From: Strigamia acuminata
Lineage: Eukaryota; Arthropoda; Chilopoda; Geophilomorpha; Linotaeniidae
NCBI GenBank assembly: GCA_949358305.1
Contig: OX442314.1
Location: forward strand, 56,243,369 to 56,307,368
Length of the DNA stretch: 64,000 bases
Direction: 5' to 3'
The notes beneath the pieces are model-generated. The model was given only the letters and a program-made list of their open reading frames with translations. It was not told where the DNA came from and did no database searches. Below, in pieces: positions 1 through 10,800 of this stretch (position 1 is its first letter; the number at the start of each line of letters is the position of its first letter). The translations under genes and the position numbers were made by a program.

Positions 1-3000
1 TAAAACGTATTCTCGAGTCGATTCGTATAATTTCATTCTGGTCGAGAACTACGGCTACGCTTGCTAGGGGTGAATCGCTTTTCAGTTTCGTTGAATTTTT
101 CAAGCTATATATTTCCTCCGAAAATCTCTGTTTTTGTATACTGCGCAACCAATAAATTTCGGCTGTTTCTAACTCTTCCGTCTTTAACGGTCCGATGACT
201 GTTTCGATTTTTCTTGAATTGTGGCAAAATCTCAAAATCCAGGCGGTGATTCGTTTGACTTTGGTCCAACTGCTGTACTTTTCAATATCGAAAATCGCCT
301 CTTCACTTGATCGAGTCACATTTACGCGAGTATCTATTTCTTCAATTTCTTCTTCAAAGTTGGACTCTGTTTCTTCGTCGAATTTTTGTGGCCAATGTGT
401 CTCGTCCTTTTTCAGCCACTCAGGGCCGCTCCACCATTCGATGTCTTGAACCAATTTGTCGGCCTCCATTCCTCGGGTTAACTTATCCGCTGGATTGACC
501 TTCCCCGGGCAATGACGCCAACAGGCGACCTCGGTGTTCGTGCGGATTTCGCGGACTCGGTTCGAGACGAATGGATTTGACTTCTTCTGTTGCTCGCGAA
601 TCCAGAAATATGTAATGGACGAATCGGTCCAGTAGAAAACACGCTGAATTTCTAACTTCTTGAGTTTCACGGCAACTCGCGACAGCAGCAATGCGCCCAT
701 CAATTCGAGTTTGGGCAGCGTTAAAGACTTCAGTGGTGCAACGCGCGACTTCGACATACAGAGTGTGACTTCTACGGATGTTTCATTTTTTGTTCGAATG
801 TAGACCACGACTCCATATGCTTTGGGGCTTGCGTCGCAAAACAAATGCAATTCACGATCTGGATTTGATTGTTGTCCAGCGCTGTAATGTCGAGGAACGG
901 CAATTTTTCTTAGCAATACGACTTGTTGTCGCCAACTTGACCATTGTTTTGAAATGTCGGGGGGTAATGGCGAATCCCAACCTATATTTCGAGTCCATAA
1001 TTCCTGGAACATCAGTTTGCCGACAATTACGAATGGTGTCGCAAATCCTAATGGATCGTAAATCCTTGCCACGGACTGAACGATCAAACGTTTTGATTCC
1101 TTGAGTTGATCTTGTGCGTCAGCCCATTCGCCTATTTCGAGCAGGAGGTGGTCGGTTATAAAGTTCCAGATCAGTCCCAACACGGACGTCGAGTGTTTGT
1201 CGGCGTCGACCAGATTTGCGTCCGACGGAATTTCTCTCGCAAAAAGTTCTCGCAAGCTTTGTGAGTTCGATTGCCATTTGCGTAGGGGCATGTGCGCTTC
1301 CATCATCAATTTGCGAGCTTCGTGGAATATTTTTTCCACCTCCCCTTCGGATTTGGCGCAACCGAGCAAGTCGTCGACGTAAAATTTATCTTTGATTTGA
1401 GCAACTGTTTCTTCATATTTTTCACGCATGTTGTCGAGATGTAGTTGAATTGAGTCGTTTAAAAGGTAGGGACTTGATTTGACTCCGAATACTACTCTTT
1501 TCTGGCGCATAACTCTGGGCTTCACAAACTGCCGACCGTCCCATTCTTCCGGTGTCCAAAGGAAACGAACGAAATCCCGATCTGCCATTCTCAGCAATAG
1601 CTGTAAAAACGCCTTTTCTATGTCCGAAAGATAAGCAAATGGTTCTTTTCGAAACAAAATCAGCAATATAAGTATTTCTGGCAGCAAATTAGGACCGCTG
1701 TCCAGGCAATCGTTCAGTGAAAGTTCATTTTTTCCTTTAGCTGAGGCATCGAAAACGATCCGAATCTTTGTCGTGACGCGATCTTCTTTAATAACGGCTC
1801 GGTGTGGCATGTAGTACGAATTTTCATGTTGCGGTTCATTAACTTCTTCGATTATTCCATCACGTATTTGATCGTCGAAAATTTGTTTGTAGGCGGCGTA
1901 GAATCCTGGATTTTTCTTAAATTTTCTTACCAGATTCCAAAAACGTTTCTCAGCAATTTCGTAATTATTGTGAAGTTTTCTCGGTTCGACCAACCACGGC
2001 AATGCGACGACGTATCTTCCTTCTTCTCTCGTCACTTGTTCGCGAAAACGAATTGCGCAGGAATTTCGATCGGTCAATGTTTCGTCTTCACTCTCGTGGC
2101 GAATGCCGATGGATTCGAGCTCCCAGAATTTTTTCAGACTCTCGTCCAGTCGCTCCTCGAGACGCACACTGCACACGCGGGTGACTAGTGTGGACATTGT
2201 CGTGACATTTATTGATGACCCCATCAAAGTCCAGCCAAATAGCGTCTCTATGGCGATCAAATTTTCCTCGATTTTTCGTATGCATCCCGTAAGTATCTTC
2301 GCGATACAGTCTGCGCCTAAAAGAATAAAAATATCGCAATTAGTATTGTTTCCAGAATCAATCACGATTTGATCGCGTTCGAGGGCGGCTCGTAAGCCAG
2401 CCTGCAATTTGGTACAAATGGGTTTTGTAATCCATGGCGTTTCAAGCGCATTAACGCAGAGCGATCGATTTTTGTCGCCAACATTGCACAATTTGAGTTC
2501 AAATCGATTTCCTTTAGTGTTCAACGGTGTCTGATTTCCAAAAGTGTGCACGTTTAAATGTTCTTCTCCATTCGGCTTCAAATGCAAGTCTTTTGCCAAA
2601 CTAGCCAGTACGAAGGAACTCTGGCTTCCCGGATCGATCAAACACTGCACGATGGACTCACGAGATTCGTTTTGAATTTTTACGAATATTGTTGCCAATG
2701 TTGCGGTTGGAGGTTGTGCGTACGCAGCGAGGTTTTCGTTTGTTGATACGAGCAAAGTGACTTTTTCTTTTGGCGTCTCAGATGGGCCTTCGCACACGAG
2801 TTGGTTGTGATGGCGTTGACACAGTTTACACGTAACACGGAAGGTGCAGTTTCGAGACGAATGTCCTTTTTTTAAGCATTTGAAACAGCGACCTTCCTTT
2901 TTAACGAACTCTTTACGTTCGGTTGCGGTAGTCAAACACCCGTCACGCTCATGAGTCTTGTTGCAAAACATGCAATTAGTAATTGTTGTGCTCAAAACAC

Positions 3001-4015
3001 GAGCAGACGGCACACGATTGGGTTTTTGATTGGATTTGTCTACCTCAATTTTTTCAGGTTTGCTTTTCTCTGTTGAGCGGTGAAGATCTTGAAAGTTCTC
3101 AATTTTATTGTGGTGCACGAGTTCGTTACGCACCATGTCCAACAAATCTTTAGCTTTGTATTTCCCGTCGGGATATTGACGTGAAAATTCCAGCGAAATT
3201 TGTCGTGGCACTAGTCCTAGAATGAGTGGACACGCTGTTGCGTCAATGGCATCAACATTCATATTTGCCGCATTCAGACCGCGTACGTGTGTTTCACACT
3301 CATCGTACAATTTTTGAAGAGGAATAGGATCGAGAATATCACGTACGGGTTTCATTTTCATTAGGGAGCGTAAATGTGCGCTGAGAAGAACATCTGTACG
3401 GCCAAAGCGTTCGAGCAACAATTTTTTAGCGATCGGATAGTTTTCATTTGTTGGCGGTAATCCCTTCAACACGAGTGCTGCTTCTCCATCCAAGAGCGAC
3501 TTTAAATACACCAATTTACTTTGCGCAGAAATGTTCGTTTTGGTGTCAATTGAGATCTCAAAATTACCCCAAAAGTCAGCCCAGTCCAGCGGATCTCCTT
3601 TGAATTTAATTGTGTCGTACTTGGGCAGTCGCATGGGTGAGTCTTGTGGCACACTCGCGGTCCCGTGGTAATTATTTGTTATCGGCGGGAGTACAGGTGT
3701 GGTTGGGGGCGCGATGAAAGTAATTAGCGCCTCGTCGATTTCGACACCACAATCAATAATTTTTTCGTGATATTCAGTCTCGGATCGAGTGATTTCTTCA
3801 TCTATCTCTTGTTCGTCGGTGAGCATGGCCAAGATTTTGGCGTCGAGCGATTTGAGTTCATTTGATTTTGCTTGTAGATGCACTTTTATCTTTTTTAAAT
3901 CGAGTTCATTTATAGGTATACCAGCGAGAATTGTTTTGGCCTTCGTTATAGTTGTGGTGGTCAGCCTACGGGTTACTGCACGCTGAGCCTTCAACACGGC
4001 GAGGTCGTCGGCCAT
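1..4015 (-). CDS. BEL/Pao-1 gag-pol polyprotein (3' part outside window)
   Basis: One uninterrupted reading frame of about 1338 codons starts at the ATG at 4013-4015 and is still open at base 1; I scanned the frame and saw no stop. It begins MADDLAVLKAQRA. In order it shows a BEL-type gag region with the 'GDPLDWADFW' motif near residues 135-180, cysteine/histidine knuckles near 350-405, an aspartic protease with LIDPGSQSSF near 461, a reverse transcriptase with SYYMPHRAV upstream and FYVDDLL near 879, and an RNase H-like region with LFCDASPKAYG near 1060. The last residues (LDQNEIIRIDSRIRF) match the segment that usually precedes the BEL integrase zinc region, so integrase and the 3' LTR lie left of the window. 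A single gag-pol frame is normal for BEL/Pao. The intact frame suggests a recent insertion. The family call is secure; catalytic activity is inferred. Confidence 0.93.
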   Translation of the reverse strand, partial: MADDLAVLKAQRAVTRRLTTTTITKAKTILAGIPINELDLKKIKVHLQAKSNELKSLDAKILAMLTDEQEIDEEITRSETEYHEKIIDCGVEIDEALITFIAPPTTPVLPPITNNYHGTASVPQDSPMRLPKYDTIKFKGDPLDWADFWGNFEISIDTKTNISAQSKLVYLKSLLDGEAALVLKGLPPTNENYPIAKKLLLERFGRTDVLLSAHLRSLMKMKPVRDILDPIPLQKLYDECETHVRGLNAANMNVDAIDATACPLILGLVPRQISLEFSRQYPDGKYKAKDLLDMVRNELVHHNKIENFQDLHRSTEKSKPEKIEVDKSNQKPNRVPSARVLSTTITNCMFCNKTHERDGCLTTATERKEFVKKEGRCFKCLKKGHSSRNCTFRVTCKLCQRHHNQLVCEGPSETPKEKVTLLVSTNENLAAYAQPPTATLATIFVKIQNESRESIVQCLIDPGSQSSFVLASLAKDLHLKPNGEEHLNVHTFGNQTPLNTKGNRFELKLCNVGDKNRSLCVNALETPWITKPICTKLQAGLRAALERDQIVIDSGNNTNCDIFILLGADCIAKILTGCIRKIEENLIAIETLFGWTLMGSSINVTTMSTLVTRVCSVRLEERLDESLKKFWELESIGIRHESEDETLTDRNSCAIRFREQVTREEGRYVVALPWLVEPRKLHNNYEIAEKRFWNLVRKFKKNPGFYAAYKQIFDDQIRDGIIEEVNEPQHENSYYMPHRAVIKEDRVTTKIRIVFDASAKGKNELSLNDCLDSGPNLLPEILILLILFRKEPFAYLSDIEKAFLQLLLRMADRDFVRFLWTPEEWDGRQFVKPRVMRQKRVVFGVKSSPYLLNDSIQLHLDNMREKYEETVAQIKDKFYVDDLLGCAKSEGEVEKIFHEARKLMMEAHMPLRKWQSNSQSLRELFAREIPSDANLVDADKHSTSVLGLIWNFITDHLLLEIGEWADAQDQLKESKRLIVQSVARIYDPLGFATPFVIVGKLMFQELWTRNIGWDSPLPPDISKQWSSWRQQVVLLRKIAVPRHYSAGQQSNPDRELHLFCDASPKAYGVVVYIRTKNETSVEVTLCMSKSRVAPLKSLTLPKLELMGALLLSRVAVKLKKLEIQRVFYWTDSSITYFWIREQQKKSNPFVSNRVREIRTNTEVACWRHCPGKVNPADKLTRGMEADKLVQDIEWWSGPEWLKKDETHWPQKFDEETESNFEEEIEEIDTRVNVTRSSEEAIFDIEKYSSWTKVKRITAWILRFCHNSRKIETVIGPLKTEELETAEIYWLRSIQKQRFSEEIYSLKNSTKLKSDSPLASVAVVLDQNEIIRIDSRIRF

Positions 4016-4083
4016 TGTTAAATTCGAGATGCTACTTGCAGTTTTTTCAGATTGAAGTTACGAGTTTGTTCCCTGGAAAGATG

Positions 4084-4101
4084 TCCCGGGTTTCGGCACC
4101 A
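4084..4101 (-). promoter_or_regulatory. Primer binding site of BEL/Pao-1, tRNA-Phe type
   Basis: Read on the minus strand this is TGGTGCCGAAACCCGGGA, the complement of the 3' end of animal tRNA-Phe including CCA. It sits between the 5' LTR and gag, where minus-strand cDNA synthesis starts. BEL/Pao-2 has the identical site. Confidence 0.85.
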
Positions 4102-4111
4102 ATTTACGAAT

Positions 4112-4632
4112 TGTAAATGAACTTCACGATGGGTGATGAATTGTAAAACAGCAAAAGCGACGGTCGAAATAAAACTTAACAACTTTTAATTTTACTTGAG
4201 TTGAAAAATGACATTCTTTTTCACAAGTGACGCGTGGTCAGCGAGTTGAGGGTGGAATGTGTGGTGCATAGAAAAAACGGGGTCTACATCCGGTCAACAA
4301 GGGCCGAAAGATACCCAATTTACATAAAAGAGGGCTCTCGAAAAGACCCTCGAGCGATTTATATAACACAAAAAGAACACAGACAATTTAATGCAATAAC
4401 ACAACTGAAAAGTCAGCAAAAACCATGATGAAACACAATTAAACACGATAATACACAATAAGGCACAATGAATGAAAAAGAACACAAAACACAAAACAAA
4501 ACACAAAACACTTAATTGTAATAAACACAAATCAATCACTAAATTCAATCGATAATTAAACTAAGACAAAATTACTAAAATCAAATACATGAATAAACAT
4601 TAAAAACAAATTAAATCAGTCTAGATTTTACA
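4112..4632 (-). repeat. BEL/Pao-1 5' LTR
   Basis: The block is bounded by TGTAAA at 4112 and TTTACA ending at 4632, an inverted terminal pair. It lies between the primer site and the interrupted integrase frame of Gypsy-1, with about 10 nt between LTR and primer site. It is AT-rich and holds no gene. The right boundary is exact because Gypsy-1 coding sequence starts at 4633. The partner LTR and the target duplication (expected to involve gtgac, 4633-4637) are outside the window. Confidence 0.8.
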
Positions 4633-7600
4633 GTGACGCCACAATCCCGAATTTTTTACAAAACTTACCCCAAATTTTCGAGATAAATTGGGGTCCGTTA
4701 TCGGATATTATTTTACGTGGAAATCCGTAACGTAACGCCACGTCGTAGATACATTCAACGATTTTCTCTGCTGAAGGTCTAGCGACGGCGTACAACTCGG
4801 GCCAACGAGTCGCCACGTCCATTATAACGATAATGTACGCATTTTTATTTCCCGTAACGGGCTTTGGGCCCATCACATCGACACTTAAACAATCAAAAGG
4901 CGCGTAAGGCCCTAAGAAAATAGTTTCGAATGGTGATTTTCTCCTCGGCTTGCACGCTTGACATCGCTGACATTGGTGGACAAAAAGAGCAATATCTTTT
5001 TTCATCCCTGTCCAGTGAAAAAGCTGTGTAGCACGATAGAGTGTTCTGCTTACTCCCGCATGGCTCGCAAGCGGGTGCCCGTGTAACAACCACAGCACGC
5101 GACCAATTAAGGAAGCAGGTATTACTACCTTTACTGCGGTGTCCGATTCACTCAAGTCATCTTGGTGATTTGGGTGATGTTTCACCAAAAGGCCGTCATC
5201 CAATAGGTAATCTATGGATTCGTGTGCATAACGACGCTTCTGCCTTCTGGTTAAGTTGGGCGGATATTTTCCTGTCAGTACGAATCTAGCTCTATCCTGA
5301 CATTTCTTGTCTAATTTTTGTTGCACAATTATTTCCTCCCTTGTTGGGGGATTGCTTTTCATTTGCTTGCCGACACGAGCGTGGAAGGCGCTTAGAAGCG
5401 GGTCATTTATTCTCTGCTCTAGCTTAAATTCCTTCTTTGCATTTGGGTAATTGTCAGCAGCTGGTTGGTATAACCGCGTCCAGAATCCACAGAATTTTAC
5501 GTCTGCCGGAGACGCGGTGGGAATTTCATTCATCTTCCTTAAATCCCAACGGTGACAACTCGTAGGGCAATAAATGATGCGGGAGTCATCCTCGCCATCA
5601 TCGTCAGCGTCGATTGGATCTGACACTGGTGCTCGTGACAGAGCATCAGCCACGACGTTATATTTGCCGGGCTTGTATTGAATGGTCAAGTCGCATGCCA
5701 TCAGTTCTAACTGCCATCTGGCTAGTCGACCGGCTGGCTCCTTTAATTTCATCAGCCATTGTAACGCTTGATGATCTGTGTGGACTACAAATTTGGTATA
5801 TTCGAGATAATCTCTGAATTTCCTTATAGCCCACACAACTGCCAAACACTCCAACTCTGTGGCGTTGTAATTTTTTTCAGCGCCTTGGAGTTTGCGACTT
5901 ATAAACATGCACGGCAGGTCTTGTTCGACTCCGTCGCGCACGTGAGTTTGGAGCAACGCGGCTCCTAACCCAACTCTGCTGGCGTCCGTATGTAATATGA
6001 ACGGCCGGTTTAGGTCGGGTAGAGGCATTACGCCGACTTCCGTCAGCATCCTCTTTATCGCACTAAATGCGATGTTGCACTCATTTGACCATACAAATTC
6101 GTTTTCATTCTTCAGGAGGTCGGTAACTGGGGCTGCCACTTCAGCTAGACCCGGTAGCAACCTGCCGAAGAAGTTTATCATTCCCATAAACCGTTGGACA
6201 CCTTTAACGTCCTCGGGTGGTGGGAAACGATTAATCGCATCGATTTTTTCGGGGCCAATAGCTAAACCATTGACTCCAATGCGATAACCCAGGAAGGCAA
6301 GCTCCTTTCGACAGAACTTGCTCTTACCCGGGTGCACGTGTAACCCAGCTTTTGCCAGCCGGGTGAGCACTTGGTCGATGTGCTCAATGTGCTCTTCGAA
6401 TGTTTTAGAGGCAATAACTATGTCATCTAGGTATGCCCACACAAACTGATGCAGGATATCACCCAATACGCTTTCGATTAGTCTCTGAAAGGTACTGGGA
6501 GCGTTCACTAAACCAAATGGCATGACGTTGAACATCAACCGTCCAATTGGCGAGTAAAATGCTGTTTTTATCTTATCCTCTGGCCTCATCTCAACTTGCC
6601 AGTATCCCTTCGACAGATCCATCGTCGTAACCCAAGAAAAGGGGCTAAGCTCTCTCAAAATGGATTCGATAGACGGCATCTGTATGGGATCTATCTCTGT
6701 CACCGCGTTTAATGGGCGGTAATCAATGCATAGGCGTGGGTCCGAGCCCGGGCGCATCACGAGCACAACTCGCGTCGCGTATTCCCCCTGGGCCTCGGAG
6801 ACAATGCCACTGTCTAGCATTTCTTGGCACATTTTTTGCACTATTTCACGTTTTTGCGGGTTCATTCCCTTATACGCAACTCGTATAGGTTTATTATCCG
6901 TCAATTTAATTTCGTGAATAGCCCTATTCGTTCGGCCCGGTTTTTTCGACAGGATCCCCTCATATTTAAGTAGGACCCTTCGTAGGGCTGCCGCTTCGTT
7001 TAATTCTAAAGCGGCGTCGGCGACAAGCGTTTCCACTACATTGTCCCGTCGCAATTCTGTTACGAATGCTTTAAAATCGTAGTCTTGAACGAATTTCTTT
7101 AGGCCTTTCTCCCACTGTGTCTTGTCGGCCGCTTCTTTTACAAGAGCTGGTGGCACGACAATTGCGGGTCTTTCCTTATCATTTCTGATATAATTCCAAG
7201 ATTTCGTTATTGGATTTGGTTGTATTTCCATTGACGCCATGAGGTCTAAGCCCAACAGAAAAATTCTGTCGCATGTGGGCAGGACCAGGAAAGGGTGCTG
7301 TTCTACCCCTCCGAGCCACTTCATGGTCAATAATATAACTCCTTTTGGACGTGCCATTCCGTTGGCGGTTTTTAGACGTATATTTTTATTAACGCCTTTT
7401 ATCTTATCGGTGAGACCCAATGATGCTACTATGTCTTCGGAAACGAACGAGCGATCTGCTCCCGAGTCTAATAGCCCCATAATTTTTTCGCGTTCTATTG
7501 TCATGGGCAGCATACATAGGCGGCTGGTGTATTCGACCGCCATGTTGCACATGAAAACACGAAATTCTTCTGTCTCTTCGACTACTTGAGGTAATTCTTC

Positions 7601-7756
7601 AAGCAGTAGGTTCGGTTCTTTCGCCTCAGCGTTTGCGGTGATTACCTGCAAAGCGTTGTTGGCCCTGTCTTGAATTTGGGCGTTGGCTATGTCACTACCC
7701 ATTTCTTTGACTGGTGGCGGTTTATCGAACCCTTTGTTAAACCCCTTTTTCTTCAT
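4628..7756 (-). CDS. Gypsy-1 pol (protease, RT, RNase H, truncated integrase)
   Basis: 1042 residues from the first ATG in frame. Pol is probably made by -1 frameshifting from gag, and the frame is open upstream through the gag stop. Domains in order: aspartic protease with LLDSGADRSF near 97, reverse transcriptase with AYLDDIVIAS near 442, RNase H with HTDASRVGLGAAL near 587, the integrase HH-CC zinc region (H-G-H-P...CQRCQAC) near 900-940, and integrase core aspartates in SVDVMGPKP near 958 and SDNGPQF near 1018. The frame enters the BEL/Pao-1 LTR at 4632 and stops there, so the catalytic glutamate of integrase is missing in this copy. Everything upstream of the break is intact. The break is an insertion, not decay. 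Confidence 0.93.
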   Translation of the reverse strand: MKKKGFNKGFDKPPPVKEMGSDIANAQIQDRANNALQVITANAEAKEPNLLLEELPQVVEETEEFRVFMCNMAVEYTSRLCMLPMTIEREKIMGLLDSGADRSFVSEDIVASLGLTDKIKGVNKNIRLKTANGMARPKGVILLTMKWLGGVEQHPFLVLPTCDRIFLLGLDLMASMEIQPNPITKSWNYIRNDKERPAIVVPPALVKEAADKTQWEKGLKKFVQDYDFKAFVTELRRDNVVETLVADAALELNEAAALRRVLLKYEGILSKKPGRTNRAIHEIKLTDNKPIRVAYKGMNPQKREIVQKMCQEMLDSGIVSEAQGEYATRVVLVMRPGSDPRLCIDYRPLNAVTEIDPIQMPSIESILRELSPFSWVTTMDLSKGYWQVEMRPEDKIKTAFYSPIGRLMFNVMPFGLVNAPSTFQRLIESVLGDILHQFVWAYLDDIVIASKTFEEHIEHIDQVLTRLAKAGLHVHPGKSKFCRKELAFLGYRIGVNGLAIGPEKIDAINRFPPPEDVKGVQRFMGMINFFGRLLPGLAEVAAPVTDLLKNENEFVWSNECNIAFSAIKRMLTEVGVMPLPDLNRPFILHTDASRVGLGAALLQTHVRDGVEQDLPCMFISRKLQGAEKNYNATELECLAVVWAIRKFRDYLEYTKFVVHTDHQALQWLMKLKEPAGRLARWQLELMACDLTIQYKPGKYNVVADALSRAPVSDPIDADDDGEDDSRIIYCPTSCHRWDLRKMNEIPTASPADVKFCGFWTRLYQPAADNYPNAKKEFKLEQRINDPLLSAFHARVGKQMKSNPPTREEIIVQQKLDKKCQDRARFVLTGKYPPNLTRRQKRRYAHESIDYLLDDGLLVKHHPNHQDDLSESDTAVKVVIPASLIGRVLWLLHGHPLASHAGVSRTLYRATQLFHWTGMKKDIALFVHQCQRCQACKPRRKSPFETIFLGPYAPFDCLSVDVMGPKPVTGNKNAYIIVIMDVATRWPELYAVARPSAEKIVECIYDVALRYGFPRKIISDNGPQFISKIWGKFCKKFGIVASL

Positions 7757-7761
7757 GAATG

Positions 7762-7825
7762 GCGCAGACGGTCGAGAAGTTATTTCTTCGCCGCCTGCGC
7801 TGACTCGTTTTTTGACTCGTTTTTT
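7762..7825 (-). promoter_or_regulatory. -1 ribosomal frameshift signal with duplicated slippery heptamer (Gypsy-1 gag/pol)
   Basis: On the minus strand the end of gag reads gcA AAA AAC gag tcA AAA AAC, so two in-frame A AAA AAC heptamers lie 12 nt apart (7819-7825 and 7807-7813), created by a 12-nt tandem duplication. Six nucleotides after the second heptamer, GCGCAGGCGG (7791-7800) can pair with CCGTCTGCGC (7762-7771), a 10-bp stem with one G-U pair. The -1 frame is open from either heptamer into pol. This is the standard layout of a programmed -1 frameshift; efficiency is untested. Confidence 0.85.
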
Positions 7826-10800
7826 GCCATGGCGAGTTTAATCTCTGCCATCTGCTTCATTATCGCGTCAAACTTCGCGTCTTCTTTCGCTGTTCTTGGG
7901 CACTCTTTGGAGTAGTGGCCCGGTTGGTTACACTTGAAACAGCGAATATTTGATTTGTCTCTTGGGGCTTCAGTCGATTTTTTCTTTTCAGGGTCTGCTT
8001 TCGACGGTGGCGTGTAATTCTTTCGAAAATACTTCGGAATTCGGCCGGCATTTGGTTTTAACCTGGCGCGAAATTCTTCTACCGCTCTATCTCGATGGAT
8101 GAGATGTACTAGCGGTCCTTCCTCATCGCAACCCGTTGATAAGGTATCGCGATAGCTTCGTATTTCTTCGTCCGTCGAATAATCGTCTTTTTCTTCTTTT
8201 TCGTCTGATTTTCCGGCATCTTGTCCGGCTTCCTCCCCCTCCTTGACCTCCTCCAGTGTCGCTTGCATGGCTGACGCTGTCGGTGCCTTTTTAGGGGCGG
8301 CCAAAGGGTTGGAAGGCAGCGTGGATGTCAGTTTATTTTTTATTTGTAAACCAACGCTAGCTTCTGCCAGCTCCATTATACCGCTAAGATATTCAGTAGG
8401 GCGCATAATCTTATCTGTCGCCCCATATCTTTCCGCACTCAACTTGAGACGGTTTGCGGTTGCTGCTTTCTCCGCTTCTGGTAAAGCGGAATAATACCTC
8501 TTCTCGATATCTATCGTGTTCTCGAACAGGAAGGCGCTCATCTCCTCGTAGCTGCCTCCTGTCGGTGCCCTTTCTTCAAGTAACACCCGTTGCGAGTACT
8601 CCGACAAACCACCGAGAAAGAAAAGGTTGAATCCCGTGGCATGAAATTCCATCGGGGCCTTTTCGAACAACAATCTGGCGCGAATGTCGTAATCCATTAT
8701 GGTTTCACCAGGCATCTGGCGAAGACCTCGCATCTTTCGGCTCACCTCTTCGGGTGTCTCGCCGTAGCGCAGGTCGAATCTCATTAAAAAGTCGTCCCAA
8801 TTGACGCCTTTCAATCCTTGGTACCACTCACGTGCCGAGCCTGTCATTAGCTCGACAATACCGTGGGTGAGCATGTCTCCTACGGTGGCTTTAGTGGCAG
8901 TCTTAATTCGAATTACTTCGTCAAGGAAGCGATCTCCCGCTTTCCATGACCCGTCGAAACGGTTCTGAATATAAAACTGCCACCTAATATTCCCGGTAAT
9001 ACTCATGGTGTCACGTCGGGAGACAGCGTATTTTTTCTTTACGCGGTCGCCAGTGCTACGATTACGATCGTTTCGTTTGCTCAGATCGATTCCCTCGGCT
9101 TTTAACGAGCCAAGTAGTGCTCTTCCAAGCTCTCCCATCGTATACTGCCGACCCGTCGAATCGGTAAACGCGCTTTGTCGGGGAAGGTCCTGAAACTCCT
9201 CCCGTCGGTGGTCGCTATTTTCCGATCGACGTCGTTTCTCTCTATCGCGCGGAGAGTTGGATCTCTTCCGGCGATTATTTGATTTATTCTTTCGTCTGTC
9301 GTCGTTGGATGAGGGGTCGGAGCTGGGGTCGGGGGACGGTGAGCGGCGTGGCGGGTTGCGCCGTGAAGAGTTTGACTCTTTCCGGCCCCTACGACGGTCG
9401 TCACGTTCCTTTTCCCTGCGTTCATCGCGTTCTCTTTCCCTTCGTCTTTCTCCGGAACCTCTCTCCGAATCGTGATGACTGGGTGCATTTGACTCCAGTC
9501 CATCTGACGACGAATCACTATTTCCGTAGTGATAATATTTCGGTCTTTCATCGCGTTTGCCTTCTTCTCGCGAAGAGGTGCGATCATGCGATTGTCTCCT
9601 TGACGACTCGTCGTCTTCAAGGATGGGCACTGGTTGTTGCCACTCAGTCCCTTGCGGATCATCATGCTGTTGGCTTGTGAGAGCTTGCTCTTCATTTCGC
9701 TTAGCATTATTAGCGTTGATTAACCGCGTTATCGCATTATTTGTGGCTGAATCGAGAGCTTGCATGCGGGGCCGAGTTTGTTGTTCTCTGGCCGACGCAT
9801 CTCTCTTGCGCGGAGTAGCTAGTGTTGCCCTCTCCGGCTGGGGTTTGGGTTTGGCCTTCGGCGTGCGCTTTGGGTCTCCCTCTAGGCTCTCGTCGGACAG
9901 CTCGGATGAACTGACCTCTGGTTTGCGAACGGATTTCGGGTCATCTCGTCGCAATCTGGCCATAAATGCTCGCTCTGCTTCTTGTTGCGAGTGGAAAGCA
10001 TATCGATGTGCTCTCAGGGCTCGGTCAACTATTTCTACCTCCTCGGGAGTAATCGGATTGAGCTGGGTTCTGCCGTACTCGAGAGCTTGCGCTTCTCTTT
10101 CCGCCAGCTTCCTCCGTCTCTCGCGAATGGCTTGTCGAGCCTCATTCTCTGCATCCGCTTCAAATTGAGCGGAATCAACCAATTGTTGAGCGTATGCACC
10201 TTCAACAATGGTGATTTGTGGGGATACACTGTGCGCTTTTAAAGCTGCACGTACGATCTGTAACGTTTCGTACACGGTAATTTTCCCCGTCGGAAGGGTG
10301 TATCTCACTCCCTCCGCTTGTGCCAATTGCATCGCATCAATCAAGGTGCCCGAGACGCTGTAAGGCTGGCTCGAAACACGCTTGACAGAGGACGAGTTGG
10401 ACTTGTGCCCTTCAGACATTACCGAGGCTGGTCGACTGTGCGTAATTGGCGTGTTTAGCGCTGAATTCGCTGTCGTGTCGGACGCCGTCCTTTGTATCGA
10501 AGACGTCGCTCTCGGATCGCTCACCTCGGTATCGTGCGTTAGGCGAGGCGATTGGTTACGGGATAAGACCTCGTTTCCGCTCGTCTCGCCGTCACGATTG
10601 GGACGCGGCGGTTTGGGGTGGGACGGATCCTCACTCCGCTCCGTCTCGTCTAATCGCTGCCTCGTTTCGGCGTGAGACGGGTGCGATGCCTCCGAAGCGC
10701 TTCGTCGGTCTGGCTTGGCCTTGCGGCGTTTTTGCCTAGACTCGTGCGCTGAGGCTTTGGGCAAAGGACCTCCCGACCTCAAATGATAGTCGGTTCCTTT

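Noticed and set aside
4084-4101. A tRNA-Phe gene fragment
   Set aside because: Only the 18-nt primer complement is present, next to an LTR; no tRNA body.
9102-10168. Long plus- and minus-strand frames (about 200 codons) within 9.1-10.2 kb
   Set aside because: They are out-of-frame shadows of the R/S/E-rich part of Gypsy-1 gag.
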